Shown: positions 39,584 to 48,890 of the stretch, piece after piece | How the letters are laid out: the number at the start of each line of letters is the position of its first letter | How positions within the stretch are numbered: the first letter of the stretch is position 1 | Source: Carnobacterium viridans | GTDB taxonomy: Bacteria > Bacillota > Bacilli > Lactobacillales > Carnobacteriaceae | DNA: 64,000 bases | Direction: 5' to 3' | NCBI RefSeq assembly: GCF_900102725.1 | Contig: NZ_FNJW01000008.1 | Location: 2,082,501-2,146,500 of the forward strand | Notes under the pieces: generated by a model | Told to the model about the DNA's origin: nothing | Databases searched by the model: none | The model's input: the letters and a program-made list of their open reading frames with translations, nothing else | Made by a program: the position numbers and the translations under genes

Positions 39584-40903
39584 CTACTCTCCTATTTGCA
39601 TATTGTAATACTCTTCAGCTTGTTCAAGCATTTCGTCTAGAGTCAACTTATCATCAAAGTAATCTTGTAAAACAGATCTTAAGGCTTCATAGGCTACGCT
39701 AGTATTAACACCATAATCTACTCCAGGAATTTCTTCCGCCCAGCTAGAAAAATCTTTATAGATTTGAGCATCGTTAAAGTAGGGATCTTTATATTGATAG
39801 GCTTCACCTGTTTGGGATGGAAGATAAGTGCCTACAGCCCCATTATCTACAAGGATTTCTTGGTAAAATTCATCATTACCTGCAAATTCTGACTTAAGAA
39901 AGTCAATAGCTAGTTCTTTGTTTGGCGAATCTTCTAAGATAAACCAACTAGAACCTCCAAGATTTGAGTAGGGTGTAGCATTTTCAACAGTTTCTAATAA
40001 CGGAAGATTTGTATAAGCCCATTTTCCTGCTTGATCTTCGGCAGACTTAATGGTAGCGGAATACCAAACGGCTGAATTAACTGCGGCAACTTCGCCACTC
40101 GTTACAGCTCCGATACCTTCGGGTGCAAAGTAATTCACCGGTTTGGCTAAGTCATTTTTTTCAATTTCTTTTAATATTTCAGCCATTTCTCGAACGACGG
40201 TATTATTTTTTAAAAATATTTTTCCATCTTCATCAAAGTACCAGACACCTGCTGATTGCATAGCCATCTGAATGTAGTGTGTTCCTCGATTTGGAATAAA
40301 GGCTAAGAACCACTTCCCAGTCTTTTCTTTCACGTCTTTACCAATTTGAACAAATTTAGACCACGTTAAATTTTGCATGTCTTCTTCGGTATATCCTGCT
40401 TCCGCTAAATAATCAGTGCGATAATAGAGACCAGCTGAACCAGAATCAAACGGAACAGCATAAACTCCATCATTATGGGTCACAGCCTCAACTTTATAGG
40501 GAGCAAATTGTGAAAAATCAATTTCATCGGATAACTCAGCGAATTTACCTTCATAGTTGATTAAAAAATTTTGAGCAGCATAGTCTTCTACTAACACGAT
40601 ATCGGGTAACCCTTCTGAAACACCTGAAGTAAATCCAGAGACAAGTTTTTGTATAGTATCTTCATTTGACATCTCAACCACATCTAAATTAAATTCATCA
40701 TTACCATCTTCCACGTAGTATTCTCCAGCACGTTCCATAATGGGAATATTGAAGTTTGCATCCCAAGCCCATACCGTTAAAGTTGAATCATCTGGACTTG
40801 CAAATTCATCTGATTCACCTCCAGATTCAGATGAACCCGAACAAGAAGCTAACAACGCAATTGCAAATAGACTACTAGCTAACACAAAAGATTTCTTTTT
40901 CAT
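39584..40903 (-). CDS. Solute-binding lipoprotein, carbohydrate ABC transporter
   Basis: A 439-residue extracellular binding protein anchored by a lipid. The signal peptide ends in a lipobox, LLASCSGSS, with Cys21 as the modified residue. The body (VWAWDANFNIPIMERAG, LGGSSWFILEDSPN) has the two-lobe bacterial SBP family 1 fold for sugars. It is the first gene of the three-gene transporter operon. Start ATG 40903 has TAGGGGG 8 nt upstream. The ligand cannot be told. Confidence 0.93.
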   Translation of the reverse strand: MKKKSFVLASSLFAIALLASCSGSSESGGESDEFASPDDSTLTVWAWDANFNIPIMERAGEYYVEDGNDEFNLDVVEMSNEDTIQKLVSGFTSGVSEGLPDIVLVEDYAAQNFLINYEGKFAELSDEIDFSQFAPYKVEAVTHNDGVYAVPFDSGSAGLYYRTDYLAEAGYTEEDMQNLTWSKFVQIGKDVKEKTGKWFLAFIPNRGTHYIQMAMQSAGVWYFDEDGKIFLKNNTVVREMAEILKEIEKNDLAKPVNYFAPEGIGAVTSGEVAAVNSAVWYSATIKSAEDQAGKWAYTNLPLLETVENATPYSNLGGSSWFILEDSPNKELAIDFLKSEFAGNDEFYQEILVDNGAVGTYLPSQTGEAYQYKDPYFNDAQIYKDFSSWAEEIPGVDYGVNTSVAYEALRSVLQDYFDDKLTLDEMLEQAEEYYNMQIGE

Positions 40904-41264
40904 GACTACGCCCCCTAATAATTTATAAACTAAGCGAATGAAAAAAAGTAGAGTAAAATGAAATTATTTTGACAAAGAATAAAAGAAGGAAGAATACGGT
41001 TTCATTTTTTTGGGAAAAGGACATATAGAAGAGTGTAAGTTATAATTTGATTGTTACACAAGCATTTCATTAAGTAAAATAATAAGCCATGTGTATAAGA
41101 GCTGGTTTAAGTTGATAAAAAAATAGTAAGATAGATTCAAAATGAAGAGGAAAGACAAATAAAGACCAACTAATTACTGCTTCACTTAAGAAGGCTCAGC
41201 TGGTCTTTTCTAGCTCTATTAATAGGCTGTTGTTACACGAATAGAAGCCAAAAAGTACAAAATG
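40904..41264. other. Intergenic region between SBP gene and rpoN
   Basis: 361 bp. The left part holds the presumed promoter of the transporter operon (minus strand: TTGTCA, 17 bp, TCTACT, weak). A hairpin around 41162-41210 (AAAGACCA...TGGTCTTTT) probably ends rpoN transcripts. No open reading frame or RNA gene is evident. Confidence 0.5.
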
Positions 41265-42617
41265 TTAGTCAAATCGCTTGCGTTTTGGTGAACTAGAAAT
41301 AAAAAGAGCTTCGCGGTATTTTGTAACGGTTCTTCGTGATATTTCAATACCGTCTTTTTTTAAAAGATCTACAAGCTTTTGATCCGATAATGGTTTTTTA
41401 GGATCTTCAGCTTGAACGAACAGTTCAATTTTTTTCTTTATTTGATCAGAAGAGATGGAACCAGTACCCTCTTTAGAAGTTGTCACTAAAGCGTTTGTAA
41501 AGAATTTTTTTAACTCAAATACACCAAATTCAGTTGTGATGTATTTCCCATTAATGGAACGGCTGACTGTTGATTCATGAATAGCGAGTTCTTCAGCAAT
41601 TGTTTTTAGTGTTAAGGATTGAATTGGACGATCCTCAGATAAAAAAAACTCTTTCTGTGCATTTACAATGGCAATACCAATTCTGAGTATCGTTTCTTCT
41701 CGTTGAATCAGCGTCTTTTTAAGCCATTCATATTCAGCTTGTTTTTCATTAATGAATGTTGAAACTTCCTTATCCTGCAACATACTTAATTCCTCATAGT
41801 ATTCTTTTTGAAAAACAATAACAGGAAGCCCAGTTTTAACAGAATGCACAACAATCTCTTGGCTATCCGTTACTTTAACAGATAAATCTGGACGAATATA
41901 TTGTGTAGGTGCATTTGAAAAAATGGCTCCTGGGTGGGGTGTGAGCGTTTTGACAAAGTCAGAAATTTCTTGAACTTCACCTAATGAAATACCATAACGT
42001 TTTGCAATGTGATCCCATTTTCGGTTAGCAAAAGCTTCAAACTCTTCTTCAAGGATCAGGTAAGCAAGATTGGGCGCTTGACCATTTCGTTCTGTTTGAA
42101 GCATCAAGCATTCCTGTAAGTTTCTTGCACCGACACCAGCAGGTTCTAATTGCTGTAAAAGAGTCAATGCATCTAATAATTTTAACGGTTCAGCTTGAGT
42201 GAGAGTGCTCGCATCATCCAATGACAAAGTCAAATAACCGTTATGATCAATATATTGAGCCAGCCAAATAATTAAATCACGCAAAGCAGTATCTCTGAAA
42301 GACAAATGAATTTGATCAATGACCGCAGAATAAAGAGAAGTGGTAGAAGTAGTAGTTGCCAATGTATCCCAGATTGATCCGCTAGTAGATTGATTTGTTC
42401 TGGATTGATTGCTATTGTATTTTTCTGTCGAAATTCCTTGTATCTTGGGTGCAGATTTTACAGAAATAGAAATAAAAGGATTCTCTAGCGACTTTTGTTT
42501 TAAGAAATCAACTAGGTCTTTTCGGTTATATTGCAGCATCTGAATAGATTGTTGCAATTGAGGTGTCATGGTCAATTGCTGTTTTTGTAGTTGAGTATAA
42601 TTTTGTTCAAAATTCAA
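41265..42617 (-). CDS. rpoN: RNA polymerase sigma-54 factor
   Basis: The 450-residue protein has the sigma-54 order: a glutamine-rich N-terminal activator region (NYTQLQKQQLTMTPQLQQSIQMLQ), a core-binding middle, and a C-terminal helix-turn-helix with the RpoN box, here ISRRTVTKYREAL near residue 435. In Lactobacillales it usually drives mannose-type PTS operons with LevR/ManR activators, none of which is in this window. The start is TTG 42617, set by AGAGGTG 9 nt upstream. A near-cre sequence lies over the start codon. Confidence 0.95.
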   Translation of the reverse strand: MNFEQNYTQLQKQQLTMTPQLQQSIQMLQYNRKDLVDFLKQKSLENPFISISVKSAPKIQGISTEKYNSNQSRTNQSTSGSIWDTLATTTSTTSLYSAVIDQIHLSFRDTALRDLIIWLAQYIDHNGYLTLSLDDASTLTQAEPLKLLDALTLLQQLEPAGVGARNLQECLMLQTERNGQAPNLAYLILEEEFEAFANRKWDHIAKRYGISLGEVQEISDFVKTLTPHPGAIFSNAPTQYIRPDLSVKVTDSQEIVVHSVKTGLPVIVFQKEYYEELSMLQDKEVSTFINEKQAEYEWLKKTLIQREETILRIGIAIVNAQKEFFLSEDRPIQSLTLKTIAEELAIHESTVSRSINGKYITTEFGVFELKKFFTNALVTTSKEGTGSISSDQIKKKIELFVQAEDPKKPLSDQKLVDLLKKDGIEISRRTVTKYREALFISSSPKRKRFD

Positions 42618-42627
42618 AACGTTTTCA
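42614..42627 (-). promoter_or_regulatory. Near-consensus CcpA (cre) site overlapping rpoN start
   Basis: On the minus strand TGAAAACGTTTTGA matches the cre consensus TGWAANCGNTNWCA at 13 of 14 positions. It spans the ribosome binding site and the TTG start of rpoN. The site is suggestive only. Confidence 0.35.
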
Positions 42628-42827
42628 CCTCTAGTATTAACAAGTTTTAATAAGGTTATCATAGCATATCAAACTTTAAATGAAAACGGCATCTAAAATA
42701 AAGAAGCACTTTAGAGCCACTCGTGTGAATAAATGTTCATATCTTGCTTATGAGTAGCTTACAGCGGAATGGATGGTTATAATTAAAGCAACTAGAATAC
42801 GAGTAAATGAAAGCAGGCGTTGGACTA

Positions 42828-43307
42828 ATGAAACTATATATTAAAGAAAAACGATTTTCATGGCGTGACCAGCTAATTATCCGAAATGAAAAAGATGAAA
42901 AAGTTTATACGGTTAAAAGTGAGCGGATATCCATAGGGAATAAAGTGCACGTTTACAATCAGGCTAACGAGATAGTTGTATCTATTGAAGAGAAAAAAAT
43001 GGGTTTTTCACCTAAATACGTTATCTATCAACAAAATGAGAAGATTGCTGAAGTAAAAAGAGAAAAGAATATATTTGGTCCAGATTATGATATTGAAAAA
43101 ATAAATTGGAAAATCAAAGGAAATGTTGAAAAAGAGGATTATGAAATAAAAGAAGGTTATACCGAAGTTGCTTCTTTTAAGAAGAAATTATTTTCTTACG
43201 GGGATACATTTGTTTTAGAGACGAAAAACGAGAAAGACGCTCCATTAGCGTTAGGCATTGTTATTGCGATTTGGTGTTTAGAACTAGATGAGCAAGATAA
43301 GACCTAA
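42828..43307 (+). CDS. LURP-one-related (LOR) family protein
   Basis: A 159-residue soluble protein with repeated beta strands (MKLYIKEKRFSWRDQLIIRNE, then alternating strand pairs). This is the layout of the tubby-like LURP-one-related fold (YxjI in B. subtilis), which binds membrane phosphoinositide-like ligands in some relatives; the bacterial role is unknown. I use ATG 42828 because homologues start with this motif, although the preceding site (GCAGGCGT) is weak; an alternative start is ATG 42807. It probably precedes the stress gene at 43349 in one unit, 41 bp away. Confidence 0.75.
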   Translation: MKLYIKEKRFSWRDQLIIRNEKDEKVYTVKSERISIGNKVHVYNQANEIVVSIEEKKMGFSPKYVIYQQNEKIAEVKREKNIFGPDYDIEKINWKIKGNVEKEDYEIKEGYTEVASFKKKLFSYGDTFVLETKNEKDAPLALGIVIAIWCLELDEQDKT

Positions 43308-43348
43308 AAGTACACTAATTTTTTAGATATTATTAAGGAGGGATAAGA

Positions 43349-44248
43349 ATGGAAAGATATGTTGTGGGAAGCTATGCAAGTCCTCAAGAGGCAGTAAATG
43401 CAGTCAATAAATTGCAAGAAGAAGGCTATCAAAAAGAAGATATCACTTTAATATCTAGCACAGAATCTAAAAATTCCATTTCCAATACTACAGATATAGT
43501 AGGAACAACTAATAAAACTGATATAGACACTGAGGATAAGAAAAAAGATAAGGATAATCGCTCCATTTGGAAAAAGATAAAAGAATCCTTTTCTTCAAAT
43601 GACTCTAATGAAACTGATTCCTCTCAATCAAACGATGATCTTTTGGACGCTTATCAACAAGATATTGAAAATGGTAATATCATTATTGTCGTAAAGGGCG
43701 AACCAAAAAAAATTAGTAGTAATGAATCACAATCGACCGATCGCGTTACTCCATTAGATCCACTTTCTATGTTAGAAGCAGATCCATCAGCTCATCCTGA
43801 ACCAGTTTTAAATTCAGTTAAATATTCTGACAACCCAGTTTCCAAAAACGAAGAACAAATTGAAAAATCTGAAGGAGAAACAATTCAATTAAAAGAAGAG
43901 CAATTAGATGTCACAACTAAGGAAGTTCAAACAGGAGAAGTTCGAGCTAGAAAACGTATAGTAGAAGAAACCAAAACAATCCAAGTTCCTGTTAGACACG
44001 AAGAAATAGTCATTGAGCAGCATAACTTAAAGGATGACCATTCAGGTAATGCAACAAAAAGTAAAGAAGTGGTTATTCCCGTCACAGAAGAAAAAATTGA
44101 AGTAACGAAGCGCCCAGTGGTTAAAGAAGAAGTGTCATTGAATAAAGAGGAAGTAACAGATACAAAACAAGTTAGTAGAACAGTAAAAAAAGAAGATGTT
44201 ATTGTCGGCACAAAAGGCAACACTCATGTTAAAAAAAATAATGAATAA
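43349..44248 (+). CDS. YflT-DUF2382 general stress protein
   Basis: A 299-residue protein with two parts. Residues 1-110 are a YflT domain (RYVVGSYASPQEAVNAVNKLQEEGYQKEDITLIS), as in the protein at 20757. Residues 175-290 are a DUF2382 domain (QTGEVRARKRIVEETKTIQVPVRHEEIVIEQ, then a repeat of the KRPVVKEEV type). The linker is acidic, low-complexity. Such fusions are widespread in stress-induced Firmicutes proteins, and their function is unknown. Start ATG 43349 has AAGGAGGGA 7 nt upstream. Confidence 0.85.
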   Translation: MERYVVGSYASPQEAVNAVNKLQEEGYQKEDITLISSTESKNSISNTTDIVGTTNKTDIDTEDKKKDKDNRSIWKKIKESFSSNDSNETDSSQSNDDLLDAYQQDIENGNIIIVVKGEPKKISSNESQSTDRVTPLDPLSMLEADPSAHPEPVLNSVKYSDNPVSKNEEQIEKSEGETIQLKEEQLDVTTKEVQTGEVRARKRIVEETKTIQVPVRHEEIVIEQHNLKDDHSGNATKSKEVVIPVTEEKIEVTKRPVVKEEVSLNKEEVTDTKQVSRTVKKEDVIVGTKGNTHVKKNNE

Positions 44249-44255
44249 AATAGTT

Positions 44256-44312
44256 TAAACAAAAAGAAAACCAAAATAAGATAATCTCTTATTTTGGTTT
44301 TCTTTTTGTTTA
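44256..44312. terminator. Strong bidirectional terminator (26-bp perfect stem)
   Basis: A 26-bp perfect stem (44256-44281 with 44287-44312) around loop TAATC, A-rich on one side and T-rich on the other. Confidence 0.88.
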
Positions 44313-44334
44313 CTAAACGATGCTCTCGTGAAGA

Positions 44335-44847
44335 TTAAGATTTATGAGAACCGTCATCTTTTGGTTTAGCTGTACTCGAGCCATCTATTTGATATTCTTC
44401 TACATGAATGTCTTTGCTAGTAGATGGACGAGTTTTTGTACCAGTTGTTTCGGTAGTTTGTACAGTTGAAGTTTGTCCACTTTGCTGAGTTGTTTGATTT
44501 TCTTCTAAAGAAGCTAATCGAGTATTAAGACTTTGGATTTCAGCCTCTTTCTTTTGTAATTCCAATTGTGCTTCAGATTCTTTTTTAACTCTGTTAACGG
44601 CCTCATCTCTTGAAGATTCCGCATTTTTTAATTCATCATTTTTGTTTTTAATCACTTGTCTATTGCGCGCCCCTTTAGACAATGCAAATAGTGCAGCAAT
44701 CAACATACCGAGTAATAAAAAGCCGATGAAAAGTAACCATAATGGTAAATCAAAAGACATAAAATAAAGGTTCAAAGTAGCCATTTGCATATTTAAGAAT
44801 GCTACTATAGCAACTAAAACCAATAAAATAATCGCAATTATTATCAT
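44335..44847 (-). CDS. LapA domain (DUF1049) membrane protein with coiled coil
   Basis: A 170-residue protein with two N-terminal membrane helices (IIIAIILLVLVAIVAFLN and PLWLLFIGFLLLGMLIAALFAL) in the LapA layout, followed by a coiled coil (about 65-115) and a Thr/Ser-rich tail. In E. coli LapA takes part in LPS regulation, but Gram-positive members have no known function. ATG 44847 is preferred: AAGGAG is 11 nt upstream, while ATG 44856 is only 2 nt from it. The gene is convergent with the DUF2382 gene. Confidence 0.75.
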   Translation of the reverse strand: MIIIAIILLVLVAIVAFLNMQMATLNLYFMSFDLPLWLLFIGFLLLGMLIAALFALSKGARNRQVIKNKNDELKNAESSRDEAVNRVKKESEAQLELQKKEAEIQSLNTRLASLEENQTTQQSGQTSTVQTTETTGTKTRPSTSKDIHVEEYQIDGSSTAKPKDDGSHKS

Positions 44848-44856
44848 AAATTTCAT

Positions 44857-45195
44857 TCTCCTTCCTAATTTAACTTAATTTGACTAAAGGTAGTGTAAAG
44901 AAATGAGTAGAGCTTGTTGAAACAAAATACAGAGCAATTGACAATTGATCAAAGCGCTAGAATAGACTGCCTAACCAGTCAAAAAGATAGTTCTTTACTA
45001 TAATCCAATTATAAACGTTACAAGGTAAATAATGAAATGATAGCGCTCAAATAAAGAAAGTCTACGAATCTGTTTTATCTAACAGTTCATAAACTTTCTG
45101 ATTAAATTGATAGAGGGAAGAAAATAATTTTCCGAATTCTGTTGAATTACCTTAAAATAATAAAAATTTAATCATAAAAAAATTGAATAGGTTCA
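44857..45195. other. Intergenic region
   Basis: 339 bp. It holds the upstream region of the LapA gene and a moderately stable hairpin at about 45055-45103 (GAAAGT..CTGTT / AACAG..ACTTTC) that could end the MFS gene transcript or stand alone. No gene is evident. Confidence 0.4.
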
Positions 45196-46425
45196 TTAAT
45201 TATATTTTGCAATCCTTTCTTTACTATCGTATAAGCTAGAAATCACAAAATAAACGCCGGCTATTCCTAAAATAATGATGTAACCACTAATTAACCCAGC
45301 AGCAAGATAACCCCCTAATGTTATGCCTAAAGCGGCTAAAAGTTGAGATCCTTGGAAGGAAAGAGAGGCAAAACTTAAATAAGAAGCTTGTTTGTCTTCG
45401 GGTATCAAACTGACTTGTCGGGCACTTAGGATAGGCGCAGAAGCTAGCTCGCCAAACGTTGCTAAAACTGTTAACGGGATCAATAGATAAATACTATTGG
45501 CGGAAGCCATTAAGCCATATCCAGTTACATAAATCAGTAATCCAATGAGCACAACCGTACGTTCTTTTTTCTTCTCAGTTAATCGCGAAACAAGGAAAGT
45601 GAAACAAACGACCATAATAGTATTGATCACTTGTAAAATACTAAGCATTCTTACACCGTCGATAGAAACAGACAAAAGTGAAATCGGTTTAAACTCTTTT
45701 GATAAACGAATGCCGGTATAATTTTGTAACGAAAATTCTGCAGCACTATAAAGAGCTATTCCTAAAATTAACATGACCCACCGTTTATCTTTAGCAGCAA
45801 TGTAGTAATTAGTAAACAAATCATGAATAATTGTTTTCCCTTTAGTAAAAGAAACAGTATTTTTATAATTAAGGTTTTTTTGCAGAAAAGCAGAGACGAT
45901 AAATTGTAAAAGAGCAGCACCTAAAAATAAGTAAACTAGATAATGCTTAAACAAGAAGCCTCCAATTGAAGCACCTAAAGCCATTGATAAGTTAAATGTC
46001 CAATATTGTAGTTGATAAACCTTTTTACGTTCAATAGGAACAGTAGAATCGAGTAGAACCGCATCAAAGGCTGAATAATACAAATTATAAGTAACGCCAC
46101 AAATAAGATAACCAAAGATTATCCAAAAATTTTGTGGTAAGATACCCGCAAAATTTACTGCGACCAGAAGTAAGGATACCCCATATAGATTTTGAAAGAT
46201 CAACAAGATTTTTTTTCGCTGAAAATTATCTGCTAAATAACCGCCAATAATTCCAGCCATAAAAGAGGTCACAACATTTATCATAACCAAAAGTCCAATG
46301 GTTTCTTTGCTAAATATACCAGCTAAATAGATGATAAGATAAGGAATCGTACAAGCGTAAACTAAACTGCTAAAAAAGGAAGTGATTAATGTAGTTTGTA
46401 TATTTTTTGAAAAAGATGATAGCAT
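45196..46425 (-). CDS. MFS transporter
   Basis: A 409-residue transporter with 12 membrane segments. The loop GGYLADNFQRKKILL after the second helix is the MFS motif A. The layout resembles MDR-type exporters (YttB/YqjV-like), but no substrate is evident. The start is ATG 46425, with AAGGAG 6 nt upstream; the longer reading frame begins without a site. It is monocistronic. Confidence 0.85.
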   Translation of the reverse strand: MLSSFSKNIQTTLITSFFSSLVYACTIPYLIIYLAGIFSKETIGLLVMINVVTSFMAGIIGGYLADNFQRKKILLIFQNLYGVSLLLVAVNFAGILPQNFWIIFGYLICGVTYNLYYSAFDAVLLDSTVPIERKKVYQLQYWTFNLSMALGASIGGFLFKHYLVYLFLGAALLQFIVSAFLQKNLNYKNTVSFTKGKTIIHDLFTNYYIAAKDKRWVMLILGIALYSAAEFSLQNYTGIRLSKEFKPISLLSVSIDGVRMLSILQVINTIMVVCFTFLVSRLTEKKKERTVVLIGLLIYVTGYGLMASANSIYLLIPLTVLATFGELASAPILSARQVSLIPEDKQASYLSFASLSFQGSQLLAALGITLGGYLAAGLISGYIIILGIAGVYFVISSLYDSKERIAKYN

Positions 46426-46753
46426 AATAATCTCCTTAATAAATAAAGGAACAGTGAATAAGTAGTTAATCCTTGTCCTTATCTTTTTTTGTAAAGCCAC
46501 AAGAAAACAGATAATGGATTCTTCTTATTCAAGTAACTTAACAAAAAATAGCGTAACATAATTCTAAGAATAAGAGAATAGAAAGATTAGAATTCGTTAA
46601 CAAATCATTCTATGGATAAACAAAGTTTAGATAAAATTTCATGATTTTATCGTATCGTGTTATGATAGATTGATATAAAGTAGAGACTCATTTGAGCAGG
46701 TGAAATGAGTACTAGTTCAGCTAACTCAAAACTGATTTCCATTTAAAAAGCAT

Positions 46754-46793
46754 AAAAAGCCGCTACTTAGTCTGTACTAGGTAACGGCTTTTC
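46754..46793 (-). terminator. Terminator of the aldo/keto reductase gene
   Basis: AAAAAGCCGCTAC / GTAACGGCTTTT stem; T-run on the minus strand, 22 nt past the stop. Confidence 0.85.
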
Positions 46794-46815
46794 TATTTTT
46801 AAATAAGGGAAAGAG

Positions 46816-47631
46816 TTATTTACGTACATCCTCAACTGCGTCTAGTTTTTTAATATCTTCAGGAGAAATACTGAAATCTAATTGACTGTTTTCAATGATG
46901 CGTTCTTCATGTGTAGATTTTGGAAGTGGCAATGTTTCGCGTTCTAAACAATAACGAATACATAATTGTGCAGGAGTCACCCCGTATTTTTCTGCCATTT
47001 CTTTGATTTCTGGGCTGTTCAATGTTTGACCAGTTGCTAATGGTGAATAAGCTTCTACTACAATATTGTGTTCTTTACAAAAAGCAAGAAGTTCTTCTTG
47101 ATCATGACCAACATAGAACGGAATTTGATTAGCCATCGGTACGATGTTACAAGCATCAATAAGAGCTTGAATGTCTGTTACAGAAAAATTGGAAACACCG
47201 ATAGTGCGAATCTTTCCATCATTGTATAATTTTTCCATTGCTTTCCATGATTGAATGTTTCCTTCAGTATAGTCAGCACCTATTTCATCCCAAGGCCATG
47301 GAGCATGTATAAGGTAAAGGTCTAAGTAATCCACACCTAAATTAGTGATGGTTGTATTGAAAGCATCTAAGGTTTCATCGTAACCTTTAATTTGAGCGGG
47401 TAATTTACTAGTAATAAAGATTTCTTCACGTGGTAAATCAAAATCTTTGATTGCTTTTCCAACATTTTCTTCATTTTGGTAAGCTAATGCTGTATCAATA
47501 TGAGTATAGCCATTTTTAAGAGCCATTGTTACGGCAGCGTATGCTTCCTCATTTGGAATCTGCCATGTACCAAAACCGATAGTTGGAATCTCAACACCAT
47601 TGTGAAATACAAAAGAATTTTCTTTCATCAT
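46816..47631 (-). CDS. Aldo/keto reductase
   Basis: The 271-residue enzyme shows the aldo/keto reductase pattern: GFGTWQIPNEEAY, IDTALAYQNEENVGKAI (catalytic Asp and Tyr), FITSKLP (Lys), LIHAPWP (His), and the cofactor-binding C-terminal PKSTHEERIIENS. It should reduce aldehydes or ketones with NADPH. Lactobacillales members are often annotated as 2,5-diketo-D-gluconate reductase without proof. Start ATG 47631 (or 47628) has GAGGAGG upstream. Confidence 0.9.
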   Translation of the reverse strand: MMKENSFVFHNGVEIPTIGFGTWQIPNEEAYAAVTMALKNGYTHIDTALAYQNEENVGKAIKDFDLPREEIFITSKLPAQIKGYDETLDAFNTTITNLGVDYLDLYLIHAPWPWDEIGADYTEGNIQSWKAMEKLYNDGKIRTIGVSNFSVTDIQALIDACNIVPMANQIPFYVGHDQEELLAFCKEHNIVVEAYSPLATGQTLNSPEIKEMAEKYGVTPAQLCIRYCLERETLPLPKSTHEERIIENSQLDFSISPEDIKKLDAVEDVRK

Positions 47632-47735
47632 AAATCGTTTCCTCCTCATTTTTAAAGATGTTACTTTCTTATTGTATGCTTTTTTAGAAGCTAAGTAAAA
47701 TATTATTGTATCCGTTTACCAAGGTGTACCCCATC

Positions 47736-48188
47736 TTAGAAAAATTTTGAACTTAAAGCAGGTATCTTAAGCAAAGTATATCCCAATGCCCGAAACACTT
47801 CTGCTAGTTCGGGATTTGTTATCATATGGATATCTTCGTGAATAACAGAATAGAACACACATTTACCATTCAACAAGAAGAATACATCTATCGTTTGTTC
47901 TTGATCTACACTAATGAGAGAACGAGATTTTTTTAATAAAGTATAACTTGATTGATTGTACGCATAAAAATCGACTCTAGCTTTTTTGCTACTGATAGTC
48001 CCAGGCCATTTTTTCATCCATTCTGTTTCAAGATGGAAATTTTTTAATGATTTTTTTATGGCTGTCTCGCTATTGTCCGCTGTTGGATAATAGGTCACTA
48101 TAGCTATTTTATCTGCATGATCTTTTAAAGCTTTGAGTATGATTAAATAATCTTTTTCAAAAATAGGAGACAAGATTCGATAAAACAT
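47736..48188 (-). CDS. Hypothetical protein (150 aa)
   Basis: I do not recognise this 150-residue protein. It is soluble and mixed alpha/beta in appearance (KIAIVTYYPTADNSETAIKKSLKNF, QTIDVFFLLNGKCVFYSVIHEDIHMITN), without signal peptide. The coding frame is clean and begins at ATG 48188 with GAGGTTACC about 9 nt upstream. It lies between the reductase gene and a decayed small gene, so it may belong to a small accessory patch. Confidence 0.6.
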   Translation of the reverse strand: MFYRILSPIFEKDYLIILKALKDHADKIAIVTYYPTADNSETAIKKSLKNFHLETEWMKKWPGTISSKKARVDFYAYNQSSYTLLKKSRSLISVDQEQTIDVFFLLNGKCVFYSVIHEDIHMITNPELAEVFRALGYTLLKIPALSSKFF

Positions 48189-48431
48189 TTAATTGGTAAC
48201 CTCTTTCATAGTTTATTTTGGTATCTCTAACTAGCCTAATAAATTTGTATCAGAAACTGTAAAATAAAAACAGCTTCGAAAGCGCAATCAAAACTATTTT
48301 ATCATTTATAATACGAATTTCTAGTATGAATGATGAAAAAGTTAAGAACATGCCTACCGATATGGTTTGCTAGGATGTATACTGGTAGGTGCATTCATAT
48401 AAAAAGTTAATTTAGACAGTGGAGGGGTTTA

Positions 48432-48606
48432 ATGAACTACTTTTCAAAAAAAATTAGTTCTTGCATCACTATTTCTACTTATTAGTGGCTACATCCTTAT
48501 TTTTTCCGGTTTTACGCTTAAGGTGCAGAATAGAGTATTGGGTATTGTGATTATTAGTGTAAAAGTAATTAAATTAATCTTGAAAAATAAGTCAGCAAAC
48601 GAGTAG
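48432..48606 (+). pseudogene. Small membrane protein gene with frameshift at an A8 run
   Basis: A strong site GGAGGGG lies 5 nt before ATG 48432. The frame MNYFSKK then runs into eight consecutive A (48446-48453) and stops after 17 codons. With seven A the frame would be open to TAG 48604-48606: MNYFSKKLVLASLFLLISGY then IFSGFTLKVQN, a 57-residue protein with two likely membrane segments. Thus the gene is broken by a +1 slip in a homopolymer, is phase variable or slippage-decoded, or reflects a sequencing error. Confidence 0.65.
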
Positions 48607-48890
48607 AAAGATTTGTATAGTAGTACATAAGAAACTTATATAAAATTTAAAAAGACAGAGAAGGTTTATATTGTTATACTTGTCAATTGGTATGTGGTTA
48701 AGTATTATGGAAAAGTATGGTTTTTCTGTTAGCTGTTTATAGTATTAGATTCATCCGTATTCTTAATTTAGTTAAACATAACTAAAAATTAAACAAAAAG
48801 TAAAAAAAAATGTGTCATAATATTAAAAGCAGCATAAATAGAATAATAATCACTTTTTTTGTAAAGTGAGTGGAGGTAGAGTTAGTTTTT
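48607..48890 (+). other. Intergenic region upstream of popT
   Basis: About 280 bp, A/T rich. It includes a plausible -10 (CATAATATT near 48815) for the DUF368 gene. No open frame or repeat is evident. Confidence 0.4.
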
